Of a stretch of 64,000 nt of DNA, positions 1 through 11,564 are shown in pieces (positions within the stretch are counted from its first letter, which is position 1; each line of letters begins with the position of its first letter). Both the position numbers and the translations under genes were made by a program. Under the pieces are notes generated by a model that searched no databases, was not told where the DNA came from, and saw only the letters and a program-made list of their open reading frames with translations. The DNA is from Diprion similis (lineage: Eukaryota; Arthropoda; Insecta; Hymenoptera; Diprionidae), in assembly GCF_021155765.1 (NCBI RefSeq), contig NC_060110.1:868001-932000 (forward strand), read 5' to 3'.

Positions 1-238
1 TAGACACTTGATGTCCAGCTTATTTACATGTTAATAGGTATATTTTCTACTATAATTTTTTACCTAGATTTTCAGGCACAATACTCGAATTTCACTCTTT
101 TCATCAAGTTGAATTCAGTGTAAAAATTAAAGTTTTCTAATCAAATTCTGAAGTAACTCTTAGAAGTTGCGTTTTAGTTCAGACAACGAAGTGAAAATAA
201 AAATAATAAATACGAAAGTTTTGAAAATCGGTGAAAAT
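1..238. other. AT-rich flank of transposon
   Basis: No open frame, RNA gene or repeat is recognisable here. It is the sequence flanking the left end of the large inverted-repeat element. Confidence 0.5.
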
Positions 239-495
239 GTTCATTTTGGCTCACTATTGAACGGGTTAAAAGTCCTGAACAATTGAAGCTCCGGAATCGC
301 CGCCATCTTGGAAAAAAGGCGCTCTTCAATGGTTTTTGGCGTATAACTCATTGTATCAACTTTATTGCAAAAATTGTAGTTATAAAAATTGAAGGTCATC
401 AAATTGTCCACGAAAAAGGTTCAGTTCGTTTCTTTCGTAAAACTAATATTTCTTGAGTAAACGAACGACGAACGTGACGCAGATCGCTCCATATA
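239..495 (+). repeat. Left terminal inverted repeat
   Basis: It pairs with 5179-5426 in inverted orientation. The shared blocks include GAAGCTCCGGAATCGCC, TCTTCAATGGTTTTTGGC and TATAACTCATT. The inner end near 495 fades at the CAGATCG block. Confidence 0.88.
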
Positions 496-614
496 GATCA
501 TTATGCGGCAACTCTGCAACAAGAGATTTATATTTATTACGTAAAATTTAAACAATGTAGAACTATTTATTTTTCAATTTTGAAATATCTTTATATATAA
601 TAATCATTGTAGTG

Positions 615-3600
615 TCATATTCGCGTGCGCAGCTTTTTTGCAGTTCGACTGATACTGGGACTATCCTCATCGACCACATCAGGATAGGAATCTACGCTCT
701 CTGCATTGGAAGATCGTCTTAAGCTGGTTATTAATGATGCCCTTTCTTCATCTGCATCATCGTGATCGTATTCATCTTCATTCTCATCATTGGCTATTTC
801 GGGTCCATTGAAGATGACAGTAACTCCATGACAATTATTGCAAACCGTTGTGCAATCAATCCCCGCTTTTCTACATCCACATAAACGTGCACAGCCAGTT
901 GTGCATTTGCAAAAAATCAAATTCGACAAAGCCTCAGGTCCAATGGAGTCCATCGTTGTAATTGGATTGAAGTACCCTTGGACTCGTTTCCAACCCCATA
1001 ATTCAGGAGGTAATTCATTCCCCTGCCATTTTTGCACTTGATTATATATGTACTCTGAAAGAATACTGCCTGGATGCTACTTCTGTTGGCGGTAGTGAGG
1101 CAATATCTGGATTTATTTGTGTCACCGACCTAGTGAAACAATGAAATCGATATTTATTCAAACGATTATCTGTAGGCCGTGCACCGTAGGTGCAAGGAAA
1201 AAACGTTGTCCAGCTTCAGCGATTACATCGTACGAAGAATTGGGGTTGTTGAAGATTCCAGCGATATCTTGTAATTCTTTGATTTTTTGGAACAATTTGA
1301 CACACTTGAGTTTCCCTTTATTGAAAATAGCTGAAGTGGTGTCGCAGCCACTAAAGGCATGTAAGAAGAGAATGGTGTTCGTAAGTCCTGATGATTGCAA
1401 CTTCTGTGATGAATACACTTTTCTCGGAGTTTTTCCCTTTCCCGGTTTAACAAAAAAGATGTTGTTTTGCGATAGAGTCAACGCTATCAGTAAAACTAAA
1501 ATATCAACATCTTCACCAATAATAGCAACGTTATTTTGTGACAAAGAAACTTGGATTGCAGTATTAATGATAAAAAGAATCTGCATCATCTGCGCTTTGT
1601 CGAAAGCCTATTTCCTGATCCTTTAACTTGGTTGATAGCAAGTCTATTAACCTGCTCTTGTTTTCATCGTTTGATAAAAACTGATCTTGCCGAAAGGTGA
1701 CGCTATATCTTCTTCAAAATTAATTTTGATTTTGCTCCATTTTCTTTGTACTATTGTTGGTATTTGAATATGCATCGAATACTACTGTGCAAATTCGACC
1801 GTAATGCTTCTGAATATAATTTATGTACCCCGCGCAAATGGTTGAATAGGTTGAATTTTGTTTCCAAATGACTCGATGTAGGAGGAATCGACCATCCACA
1901 ATGATAGCACAATTTTGTAGGATGATATCTCCGTTCGATAACTGAAAGAAATGATACAGCGAGGAATTTTTTGTTTTTCGCATGCCAGCATTGTTGAACA
2001 GCGACAATGGATACGGAGCTAACTCGTATTCCAAGTGGTTTTCGAGCTCTTTGTTAGTTTTTTTAGAAACAGCTATTCTTTGAACAATCAGTAAGGGATC
2101 AAGTGGTACAACCTCCCGGTGAATTTTCACTGCAGAATTTACAGTAGCTAGAGACAGAACTTTGTCTTTTCGGGACAACTTTAGATCGAAAAATTTTTTT
2201 CCAATTATCTTTTCCATTGCTATTTTACCAACTTCAATAGCGTTGTAACAATTTATAGTTGTACTGTCAATTCGCCTGGTAGCTAATGACATAATGTCTT
2301 TATAAATTGGGAATGGATGATGATTTGAAAACCAATCGGAAATTTTTTTGGTATCCATCGCGTTTCTTTGTATCCTTGAGTCCTTAAAATCAACGTATTG
2401 TTCAAAAATCGCAAAAACTATACTACAGAAATCTTCTAATGATGCGGAAACCTCAAGTGTAGCAGTTGTTCCTAGAATCCATCTACTTAGAACACCTGAA
2501 CCACTGTAATTCCTCGTCCACGAGTGAGACCACCTGAGCTATGTATGCTTCGCATCAGTTTCTGCTCGACTGTCATATCGGACCAGACTCCAGCCCAAAA
2601 CGAATTTGTCCTTCTCATCGTAAAATATCCTTCATGGACAAATTTTTCAAATTCTACCTTCGTCATCGAGGATTGAAGTTTGAACATGTCCTGCAGATAT
2701 AGGTGACAAGATTGAGCATATAGTAGATGCCCACTAGTATGAAAAAATGGAATCATTTGCTGGACGCTACGAAGATGTTCATTCCAATCACCCGACCTTT
2801 CTGCATCGATATATTCCTTCATCAATGTCACCATATCAAAGTACTGAACCCAGAAAGAAGCCGTCGGTCCATTTGTCTTCAGTTCCTGTAATTTTTCCTT
2901 CACTCTTATTTGAAGTTTCTTCAGCACGTCGTTCTGACTGATGACATTGCCGATGGAGGATCGATGATGAAGTCTCTCAGAATTTATTTAATAGTTTCTT
3001 GGTTTGCAATAGAGATGTCCAAATTCTCTAAAATTCATTTAGCTAAAGCTGAGTGAACTAATGAATGAGCTCGGACGGCTCTAGCATAAGCATGGCCCTG
3101 CAACGTTTCATCTAGAGAATTTGGAGCATTAATTCTACTCAACAATTCTTTCAACCCACTTCCTGCCACTATATATCCGATGCAGCCGAGAAAGGATAAT
3201 AAAAGGTAAAACCCACCAAGCCTGACCACAATATTGGACAACCATGAGTCCTTTGAAGATGCAGCAACAACTTCACGTGCTTTTATATAAAGAGGTTGAT
3301 CAAAAGTGACAATACGAGTTCGCTGTTCTAATTTGAGTCATTCTTTGACAGCATAATTGAGTATGGTGTAAACGGTGTCGTGATTACTTGGTGGAGAATT
3401 TACAAAAGGAAGTGGAATTACTTTCGTTACTTCATAGGGCAGGTTTTTCGCACTACGCATAAATCCTTTGCATTCAGGAATAAACGGGATATCCAGAAAT
3501 TTTTCACACATCTATAAAATGTCGTGCGGTTGAGGTGACGGAACTTCTTCTTCTAAAGGCCTTAAACAAGATAGATCCTCAATCATGATGTTCTCCAATC

Positions 3601-4980
3601 GAGGTCCTCCGACATTTTCGAACGTTTGCAGTTTTCGAAAGTTTCCTTCGTAGATGGAAGCTTTGTTAATTTTTTTATCTCTTGTCCAGTGATAAGTGAT
3701 GTATTAGGTGTGATGCACTTGATGCCTCCCATGCTATGAAATGTATTTAAACCGTCAATTGTGCAAATATTAAAGTCGGCATTGTCAAAAACAAATTGAC
3801 AGAATGATCCTGGAAGGATCGTTTGTGCAGGATGATAGATTGCTGACGTTTCAAATGTTTGAGCGTCATGATATGAGGAGCAAAAGCCCAAATTTGAGAG
3901 GAGAGTCACCAAATGTTTGCTTTCATATTTCCTGTATACAAATACAGTGAGGCTGATTTGCAAAGGCGATCAAAAAGAACATGGTCTCATTGCTGAAATA
4001 ATAGCGTGAGCTATGGCAACACTTTTTGTATTGGCTCTGTCATTACTTTTATCTTTCTTCTTAACGACAAGATGGTCTAAAAAGATTCTGAAAGTTTCAG
4101 GAATGTTAGTACTCGCATTACTGAAAAAATCATCAGTTGGAGGATACGCAGCATTCTCGTAGACTTTCGATTGAATGACTTCTTTTATAATCGCTTCTGC
4201 AGTTTGAACTATGCGCAGTCGTTCCTCACGCTCATAATTTTTTTTCATTTTGTACCAGGAATCAGTCAATATTTTCATTCCCGTGTCACGGAAACGAACG
4301 ACAGGAACCCTTTTTTGATTTTGCGTGATGATAATTCTGTCGCCATATTTTTGTCTCAATTTATTTTTCACAGTTAATTCGTTGGGAACATATTCCGTAT
4401 ATTGGGATGTCAACTCGGATAGCGATACTTGAGAATCCTCGTGATAATCGAGGTGCAAATAAAATTTTTCCATAGCTGTTGTCACATCTTCGTCCTCAGG
4501 ATGCCCCCTTTTTTTACCGGTTGGCGTAGAATGCAAAAAAAATGAGGTGAAGCAGGATTGGTGGTATATGGCACCGACAGAAACCAAATCAGTAGTATTC
4601 ATAACACGATGCTTAACTTCATCTCCCCATTTATCGTTTCTTTTTTCTGCCGCCTCGAGTATTTTTCCCTTCAAAGTTATACTGCGAACATTATAAACTT
4701 TCTGCGCTTACCGATAGGCTGCTTTTTTTCTCTTTCATAAAATTCGTCAATGACATTTTGTGTACAATAAAAGCATTTTCCTTTAAAATCAAATGGAGGC
4801 AACGAGGATCGCAAACGATGACGTAGAATCGGTGATATCTCTTTTGTTTATTGCAGCTCTTATGCTATCCGGTCGCGTATAATTCTTACGACAAGCGACA
4901 TGAACTGTTACAGTTTTTAAACCTTCAAGCACTAAATGTTTGTCATCCTTTCTTTCCAGACTAGCTCTTTTCGTACATTA
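615..4980 (-). pseudogene. Broken transposon protein with CXC-type Cys cluster (fragments)
   Basis: In-order minus-strand fragments read as one protein of well over 1,000 residues. The N-terminal part (about 4980-4680) has a Cys/His cluster and runs into a 234-codon frame (4674-3970). A TGA at 3970-3972 interrupts it, and the same frame resumes to 3583 with FCQFVFDNADFN and FHSMGGI. Later pieces carry SGGLTRGRG (about 2520), then a 212-codon block (2358-1720), then EDVDILVLL and FLHAFSGCDTTSA (1589-1158). The last piece (1037-615) has a Cys-rich CXC-like cluster, CKCTTGC...CGCRKAG. The frame changes near 2490. The acidic EDVD and GCDTTSA motifs recall FEN1/XPG-type nuclease cores; that is my inference. 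The family is one I recognise as repetitive in insects but cannot name. Confidence 0.8.
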
Positions 4981-5178
4981 TCATTCAGAAGTTCGTATCC
5001 CTGAGCTACAAGTTATATACTTTCCAAAAACACACGACAATACTTTCAACAGGCTATAACGGTATTATACCTAACCTAAAACTATCCATATTCAGATATA
5101 ACATGCTGTAATTTTGGCTACTTTGTAAGTTTACGCGTAGAAAGCTTGGTTGAAGTTCCAACGGTTGGGGAAATTCAT

Positions 5179-5426
5179 CGATCTGCTTCAAGTTCGTCGT
5201 CCATTTACTTAGGAAATATTGGTTTTACGGGAAAAATAAATTAAACCTTTTTTGTAGACAATATAATGATCTTCAATTTTTGTAACTACAATTTTTCCGA
5301 TAAAGTTGATAAATAATGAGTTATATGCCAAAAACCATTGAAGAGCACTTTTTTTCCAACATGGTGGCGATTCCGGAGCTTCAATTGTTCAAGACTTTTA
5401 ACACGTTCAATAGTGAGCCAAAATGA
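5179..5426 (-). repeat. Right terminal inverted repeat
   Basis: This is the reverse complement of 239-495, with about one difference per ten bases by eye. It ends with AGTGAGCCAAAATGAC at 5426. Confidence 0.88.
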
Positions 5427-6746
5427 CTATTTAGATCACGTGTGCTATCACCAATGTCAATCATGTCCATGAGCAATTGTAAATTCTATACAAAGTTGGA
5501 AACGGTTGGATTAATTAGCGAGATACATTTATGGTCAAGAAATATGTTAGAAGTAACATATGATTGTTACAAATAACATCTGAATACCGAATATGTGTAT
5601 TTGCGCTTCATTAATTTCAAATTGAAGTTTAATAATTGTGAAGTTATTGAAGATGTAAATTTCGAATTTTGTGCAAGTTTTTTTTTAATTATGCTTTTTT
5701 GTTTGAATATATATATATATATACCAGTACCTTTATGTTAAATTTTGAGGCATGCCAAAGAGACGTTTAATTGAATTTTCGCACCCAAGAATGGATTCAG
5801 ATTCAGTGATTATCCTTGTGTTGTTCCTCGAAGGATGAAGCGGAAATAAGATATTAAAGGAAACTAGCTGCTAATATTCCCTTGCTCGCTAAAGCTCGCT
5901 CGGATTGGCTGATTTTTGTGCTCGTGCATGCGCTCGCTGCGCTCGCTTACTCGTTGTCAGTGACACCAAATGAAACGAAATTTATGAGTTACCTCACGCC
6001 CATACTGCTTGAGGATTGTTCAATCGGTAATGAATGTTGATCAATACACACCACCAACTTACATAATGAAATAGCAGCCAAAGTTTTTAGCGCACACATC
6101 TCCACATAGGGCAGTGACAGCTGATTTGCGAAGCGCTATTACCCACAAGGGAGAATAGCTGCTGAACAACCGCCGTTTCTAAAATACTCTATGCATTTAC
6201 CGCATAATCTGAGAACCGACTCGACATCTTCTAATACCTAATACCTAATACCTATAACTCCTATAGCTTAATATCTTATTATTATATCTGATATTTCGCG
6301 GTCAGCAAATGCGCAGAACTGTGAGAATTTCTCTCATCGCGGGAGTAATGACTGTGGTACGGAGGACGTGTGTTCTGAAGGGTTAAACTAAAATTGACCT
6401 TTGTGAAAAACACTCATCCTAATAGTATACATGACTTTATTAAGTTTCATTCGATAAACTCCTCGTCAGCAGTATAACCTATGTTTTATTTCATTTCAGA
6501 ATTGATATAGAATTATGCATAGGTATAGGGGATGATAATAATTCGAATTTGTCAAAAAATGTAAGAAAAAAGTTTTTAATTACACTGTATCATCGTAGCC
6601 AAAATTAAATAATATTTTATGAATGAGAAGTGAAACTAAAAATTGAAAGTTGAAAATAATCATTTGTTCATTAAATTGATTTGTTCTGAAAGCAACAGGA
6701 AAAAACATTTCAAATTCATGTAAAATAATGATTGTTAATTGAATTA
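5427..6746. other. Non-coding stretch with small repeats
   Basis: No gene is visible. It holds an (AT)n run near 5708-5723, a GC-richer patch with repeated GCTCGCT words at about 5883-5950 (looks like part of a dispersed repeat), and three copies of AATACCT near 6230-6250. The rest is plain AT-rich sequence. Confidence 0.5.
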
Positions 6747-6752
6747 TTTATT
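6747..6752 (-). terminator. Poly(A) signal AATAAA for the small exon-duplicated gene
   Basis: AATAAA on the minus strand, about 58 bases past the TAA at 6810-6812. The position suits the 3' end of the neighbouring minus-strand gene. Confidence 0.45.
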
Positions 6753-6809
6753 TTAATTTTTTAAGTTTGAAAATTACAAAACGTGTTATTCTCGATTATA
6801 ATTAACACA

Positions 6810-6862
6810 TTATATGATGTTTTCAATTTTGGCGTTGGCCATGCCTTCGTCCCATTCACCTC
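6810..6862 (-). other. Exon 6 (last) of the small unknown gene
   Basis: It is preceded by a polypyrimidine tract and CAG on the minus strand. It encodes GEWDEGMANAKIENII and ends in TAA; phase 1 on entry matches exon 5. Confidence 0.72.
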
Positions 6863-9800
6863 CTGAAAAATAAAAAAACGTTATCAATGCGCACCTTCGA
6901 TGGTTATCGATATTTTCAAAATTCATGCGGTGATTCTAATTATGTATGAGCTGTTTCTTTTAAGGTAAGAATTATCACAACATTATTGAAATCAAGCTAT
7001 GATTTACACTATAAATCCGCCTATAATAATTCAACTTTAAAATCTCACACACTACCTTTTTTAAATTCAGCGATGGCCAGCCAAGCTGCCCGCGCAAAGA
7101 CTTTACGCGATTCTGGAATCAGAAAAAAAAACAACTTAATCTAGGGAATCGAACTAAAGCAATAAATGCACAGTGATTACAATACAATAAAACCTGACAG
7201 CACTGATATTGTTACTCACTTTTTTCTTTAGCCGGAGAAATAAATGTTGTCAGTGCGTCTGAAATACGAAAATAACAAATTTCAATCAATTTCCAACACA
7301 CCATATGCAATAGGGTGTCCGTTATTCACCAATTTTTTTTTGTTTCTTTGCAGCCCTCCTCAAATTTTTTGTTTATGATCTGAAAAACAATATCAGACCA
7401 GAATAGGCCCTTAATTTTTATGTAAAACTTTGCCCTAAAGACGATACATTTGCCATTTGAATAACATTGGAATTCGCCAATTTTCTGAATTAATTTTTTT
7501 TTTCACGCACAAGTGAACACACAGCAATGAAAAAGGCATATTCTTATAGGAAATTGATTATTCTACAAAATAGGTTTCTTATAATTATTCGATTAATTCA
7601 CTCCTTCGAAAGTTATTCACGGTTAAAGTCGAATGTACGTAAATATTCAGATTTTCATACTTTTACGGTAACATTATTGTTATTCAGATAAAATTTAGTG
7701 ATTTGTTTCTGTATATCTCTAATCCTGACAATCAACTGAAAAATGTACAAGTTGAATGAATTTCGTACTCAGTACTACTACTGACAATAAGTACTACTCA
7801 GGTCGTACGAATTACATTCGACTTATACATTTTTCAACTTTTCCACAACTTTTTGCCCTCATATCGTCAGGATTATACATTTGTAGAAATAAATCACTAA
7901 ATTTCATCTAATTAATAATAATTGTACCGTAAAAGTCTGAAAATCTGAATATTTGCATAAGTTCGACTTTAACCGTGAATAACCTTTACTATCGACTCTA
8001 ATAATAATCAATATCTGAATAATAACTTCTAAGAACATATTGAAACTTCTATAATCAATGATCGTAATCGTTACCATCAGAGCTCGTTTTATTTTACTTT
8101 CTATTCCCGCCAACGTTCACGTTTTGAATGAAAAAATCTATGTAGCCAAAATATGGATATAGATAAGAGACTCTTTATTCTATAAAATTAATATCCAAGG
8201 AAAAGTAGTTGAAACTGTTTTTTTTTTAGCTTTATTGAAAAAATATCTTCAAGTTCGGAATTAAATTGAATTATTTGATAGTGATATATAATTCTTGATA
8301 AAATTATCGATACCGAACGAAAACTTCTATTCTAATTTCAATAGAGATGTAAAAAATATTTAATTTGTGTCCGCCATGGCTTATTTATTATTATATCATT
8401 ATTATTATTATTATTATTATATCATTAAATTCAGTGTTTATCTTTACTGTGTAGTTTATTAGATGTTCCATTATATGTAATGTGTATTATTTATGTTCCA
8501 TTTGAGGAATTATCATCTTATGATTGTATTGACCATAATATTTGAATTATTATAAATATCATCTTGACTACTACAAAATTAATTACCATCTAAGGTAGTG
8601 AAATCTACAAAACAAGTATCGTTAGCGCTGATATAAAATTCTCTCCGCACACAAAATAGTTGAAAAACAAAAATTGACAATTGACTTTTGTAATAGTTCT
8701 TGAAAGTAAGAAAATGATACCTTCAACAGATTCTTTTAGCTGTTAATATTATTTTGCAAAAGCTGAGTTCTTACCCCTTCAATATTTCTTCTTAGCGAAC
8801 ATACTATGCAGCAATAGTGCAAAATTATCGGCTACCGCACGTTTTCGATAATATTCCGCCCTCCTGTGCTTATAGTGCTGGTATGGACACTTACGCCAGC
8901 ACGCGTCCCTCGGCGGTTGAATTTTGCTATACAAATATGAAAAAGCTTTGAATTGAACACGTTGAATCAATTTTTGTTGCAAATTATTGATATCTATCAT
9001 ATTTTATCGATTGTTTCATTGCAAAATGTTCGTTTCAAATGAAACATCCTAATCATCATGCAATTTCCGCAACTCTTTAACCGTCTCTATTATATAATAT
9101 ATAGAGACGTATCATTTTGTTGGATAGCCACAAAAACCATTGGAAAGAATTAATTTTCTCACTGATAACATTGATGACATTTATTTGGTACTTTATAATA
9201 GTAGATAAATCAGTAACTCACGGTGAATAGCTCGGGAGGATTCAGGCCGTGATGATCCCTCACTTCGAGTATGTATGTACATTCACGGCGGTCATTACGA
9301 GTAGAGTCGTTCACTATTTTCGCAGACAAGAAATGAAAATCTTAGAAATTGGAATCCATATTCATATCTTCGTAATTCGTACGATCGATAGTACACAATG
9401 ATATACAGAATATATAAATCTCATAACCCATAATAGAAATAACTTGATTGAATCACATAAACAAAATGACCAATAACGATGATTCTTTATTTTCCTACGG
9501 TGTTGACGTTTGTAGCATTTACTTGGTAGGGGAGAGGGGGGTAGCCCCGACCATGTCTAAAATGTATGCTCGCTTGCTGTTTTGTACCAATGTTTTTGTT
9601 TTCCTGTGTTCGCTTTTGTCCTACTAAGAACGTGCAATTCGTAGAACTCGACCTGTCTTTGCGTTTGCTCGTGAAAGTGTCAGTACTGAACTGTATGCGA
9701 CACGATCACATCACACTCAACTTTAAAAAGAGTGTACCGTTGAAAAAACGTAAGTTATTATATTGTTTACCGGGCCAAAATACAGTATAATAATTATATC

Positions 9801-11025
9801 TTACAAGTTTTTTTTTCGTTTGGAAAAATTAACATTAGTTTCAATACTAAAGCCATGTTTTTGTTCAAAATCGAATCGAGTAGCTCCACCCATTTATTCA
9901 AAGGCCTATTCCTTTTCGAAAGTTCATTCAAAAAATTTACTTAAATTACCTGTCTTTTGTTTATCGTAGGTGGGCGTCAAAATGCCTAAATTCGAAGGGA
10001 GAACAACAAATCGAGGAAATTGGGGCGAAGAAAATACGAAAATAGCGATAAAAAAAAAAAGACGTTGAATGCATCATTTTTGGCGAAACATTTGATGAAG
10101 ACTAGATCCAATGCCGCAACTGCGAAGACTGGGCTCATGAGGCATGTGTTAATATAAATCCAGGCGATTTGTATTACACATGTGACGTTTGTATCGCCAA
10201 AGATCGATTCCGCAGTTAATTATTACGGTGGGCGGAGCTATCCGCCACTTTTCTGGAGAGGTCGAATTTAAGCCAAAGTTAAAAATATCTTTATTCAAGT
10301 TTCTGATAATTTATAATTTTTTTTTCTACGATATTTCATTAAAATATATCTTGCTTATAATTTTTGTGCAGTTCCGATTATTTCTCCACCCTTAATTTGA
10401 GGCATGATCATAAAAATAGAAAACTCGGCGGGGCTACCCCCCTTTCCCCTACTTTATGATAATAGATAAATTGATAACTCACATCCAATGGCTCGAGAGG
10501 ACTCGCGCCGTGATGCTTCTCGACGTCGGGAAGATTCGCGATGGTCGCTGCGAGACTTAAGTCATCCGCTATTTTGGCACACAGAAAATAACAATTTTAG
10601 AAATGGAAGTTAACTCATTCATACGATCGATGGTAAAAAATAATGAACACAATTTATCGCGTGTCTAATGGTGTAAGATCGTATGCGCCAATATACGACC
10701 TTTTACCATGTATAATGGTAAAAGGGCTAATCCTTTTTTTTCGTGTATCGACGAAAAAATTGAAAATGTGTTTATTAACGTTAAAATTGCAAAACTAATC
10801 AACTAACGATAAAAGGTCGCAAAAACTGGCGGTTACGCCCTTTCATTTCCAGCACTTTCAACCCATGCAAGGAATAAAACGCTAACTATCAGTCGAACTT
10901 GTACAGAAATTCCGCGCTATACGCGAAATCGCATTCACATGCAAACATTTCATTCTTGCCATGCGTTTAAACTGATTGTATATCAACTCACCAACAGCAG
11001 TCTCCGTTTCAAAGTCCTCGGACAT
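6810..11025 (-). CDS. Small unknown protein with alternative duplicated exon 2
   Basis: I infer six coding exons from splice signals and phase: 11025-10992, then either 10568-10483 (2A) or 9313-9222 (2B), then 8739-8721, 7258-7220, 7112-7056 and 6862-6810. With 2A the sum is 288 nt (95 aa); with 2B it is 294 nt (97 aa). The protein starts MSEDFETETAV, has a middle ending LKESVEDALTTFISPAKEKK, a helical basic segment SRKVFARAAWLAIAEFKK, and ends GEWDEGMANAKIENII. There is no signal peptide or membrane segment, so it is probably a small cytosolic or nuclear protein. A good ATG context (TCAAAATG) and a 5' UTR intron (11149-11068, about 80 bp) support the start. The 19-nt exon 3 is the weakest call, but it is the exon I found that restores the phase. 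I do not recognise the family. Confidence 0.68.
7607..7990. repeat. Foldback (imperfect palindrome) element in an intron
   Basis: The left arm at about 7607-7770 and the right arm at about 7785-7990 are inverted copies. Both outer ends contain GTTATTCACGGTTAAAGTCGAA-like sequence, followed inward by TATTCAGATTTTCA and ACTTTTACGGTA. The centre is built around GTACTACT words. The single-stranded form would fold into a long hairpin. This suggests a MITE or foldback element inserted in intron 3 of the host gene. No protein is encoded. Confidence 0.72.
8385..8424. repeat. (ATT)n microsatellite
   Basis: A run of ATT triplets interrupted by ATATC. It lies in intron 3 of the small minus-strand gene. 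Confidence 0.85.
9222..9313 (-). other. Alternative exon 2B
   Basis: It is flanked by ...AAAATAG on entry and GTGAGTTACTGATTTATC on exit. It encodes a segment ending DHHGLNPPELFT and enters in phase 1, leaving in phase 0. It aligns with exon 2A in protein (HHGxxPxE), in both splice sites and in flanking intron, so the two are duplicates. Confidence 0.72.
9529..10449 (+). mobile_element. Pogo/Tigger-like element, internally deleted, TA target
   Basis: The ends are inverted repeats: GGGGAGAGGGGGGTAGCCCCG on the left, and its near-complement with CCTTTCCCC on the right. A TA lies just outside each end (9527-9528, 10450-10451). Near 9981 an ATG opens MPKFEGRTTNRGNW, the start typical of psq/CENP-B-like pogo transposases. 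About 25 codons later it is joined to a C-terminal PHD-like tail with IQCRNCEDWAHEACVNIN and YYTCDVC, ending near 10220. The large DDE catalytic core is missing and the tail has a stop (about 10103) and a shift, so this copy is non-autonomous. The pogo assignment rests on the TA target and on family motifs I recall. Confidence 0.75.
10483..10568 (-). other. Alternative exon 2A
   Basis: Entry ...CCAAAATAG and exit GTGAGTTATCAATTTATC mirror exon 2B. It encodes DDLSLAATIANLPDVEKHHG and then ASPLEPLD. It is 86 nt, six shorter than 2B, with the same phases. Confidence 0.75.
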
Positions 11026-11067
11026 TTTGATGGTGAATACTGTTTGTGAAACGTTGATGCGGCTTTG

Positions 11068-11149
11068 CTACAACAAAATATTAAAGGCATGAATTTTTTG
11101 ATGATCGATTTGATTAACTGATTGTAAATATGAATTAGCATTCTCTTAC
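11068..11149 (-). other. Probable 5' UTR intron
   Basis: On the minus strand, TACG|GTAAGAG (exon ends at 11150) and TTTGTTGTAG|CAAAGCC (exon starts at 11067) bound an 82-bp segment 40 bases upstream of the ATG. It suggests a spliced leader exon reaching towards 11200. Confidence 0.5.
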
Positions 11150-11150
11150 C

Positions 11151-11564
11151 GTAAGTATAGCAGTCGTACCATTCTTTCCAGAGTTCACTAGTCAACTGAC
11201 CCTAGAGCTCATGATATATTGAAAACATGGGACGATGGAGAGGTAGATGGGTCATAAATTACAAACAGCGTATAATAAGGATTATTACACATCGATACTA
11301 CACTACTAAGCATACGTTATCAGAACGCCTTCTTCCTCCTTTTCTGTTAGTTAGTCCTGTTATCAGTCCTCAAGTTCAATCCTCACAGGGAGTCAAGTTT
11401 CACCGGATTGTGGAGCTAATATTTAATTAGATGATATTTTTGAAAATGAAAGTTGATTATAAGGAATTGAGCAAAAATTTTGCTGGCCTATTTAACAAAA
11501 ACATGTATTATTGAATAATATGAAAAATCTAATCTGCTCAATGAAAATTTCTAAATAGCGGCAG
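11151..11564. other. Promoter-side intergenic region
   Basis: Upstream of the small minus-strand gene. No TATA box or gene is clear; short open frames here have no recognisable content. Confidence 0.4.

Larger units (their letters stand above)
239..5426. mobile_element. Decayed 5.2 kb DNA transposon with long terminal inverted repeats
   Basis: Bases 239-495 match the reverse complement of 5179-5426 over about 250 bp with scattered mismatches and small indels. Both ends start with the core TCATTTTGGCTCACTATTGA. A single long minus-strand reading frame, broken in several places, lies between them. This layout is that of a cut-and-paste DNA transposon. I cannot make out a clear target-site duplication at the outer edges. 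The superfamily is not one I can name with confidence; the encoded protein belongs to a large repetitive family seen in arthropods and cnidarians. The element looks dead because its gene carries stops and frameshifts and the two ends have diverged. Confidence 0.85.

Noticed and set aside
5883-5950. GCTCGCT-rich patch as a CRISPR-like array
   Set aside because: The words are irregular, have no spacers, and the genome is eukaryotic.
8779-9000. 73-codon minus-strand frame, and a possible exon 8926-8895 within it
   Set aside because: The possible exon has good splice sites but enters in phase 0 and leaves in phase 2, and I found no partner for it. The 19-nt exon at 8721-8739 fits instead.
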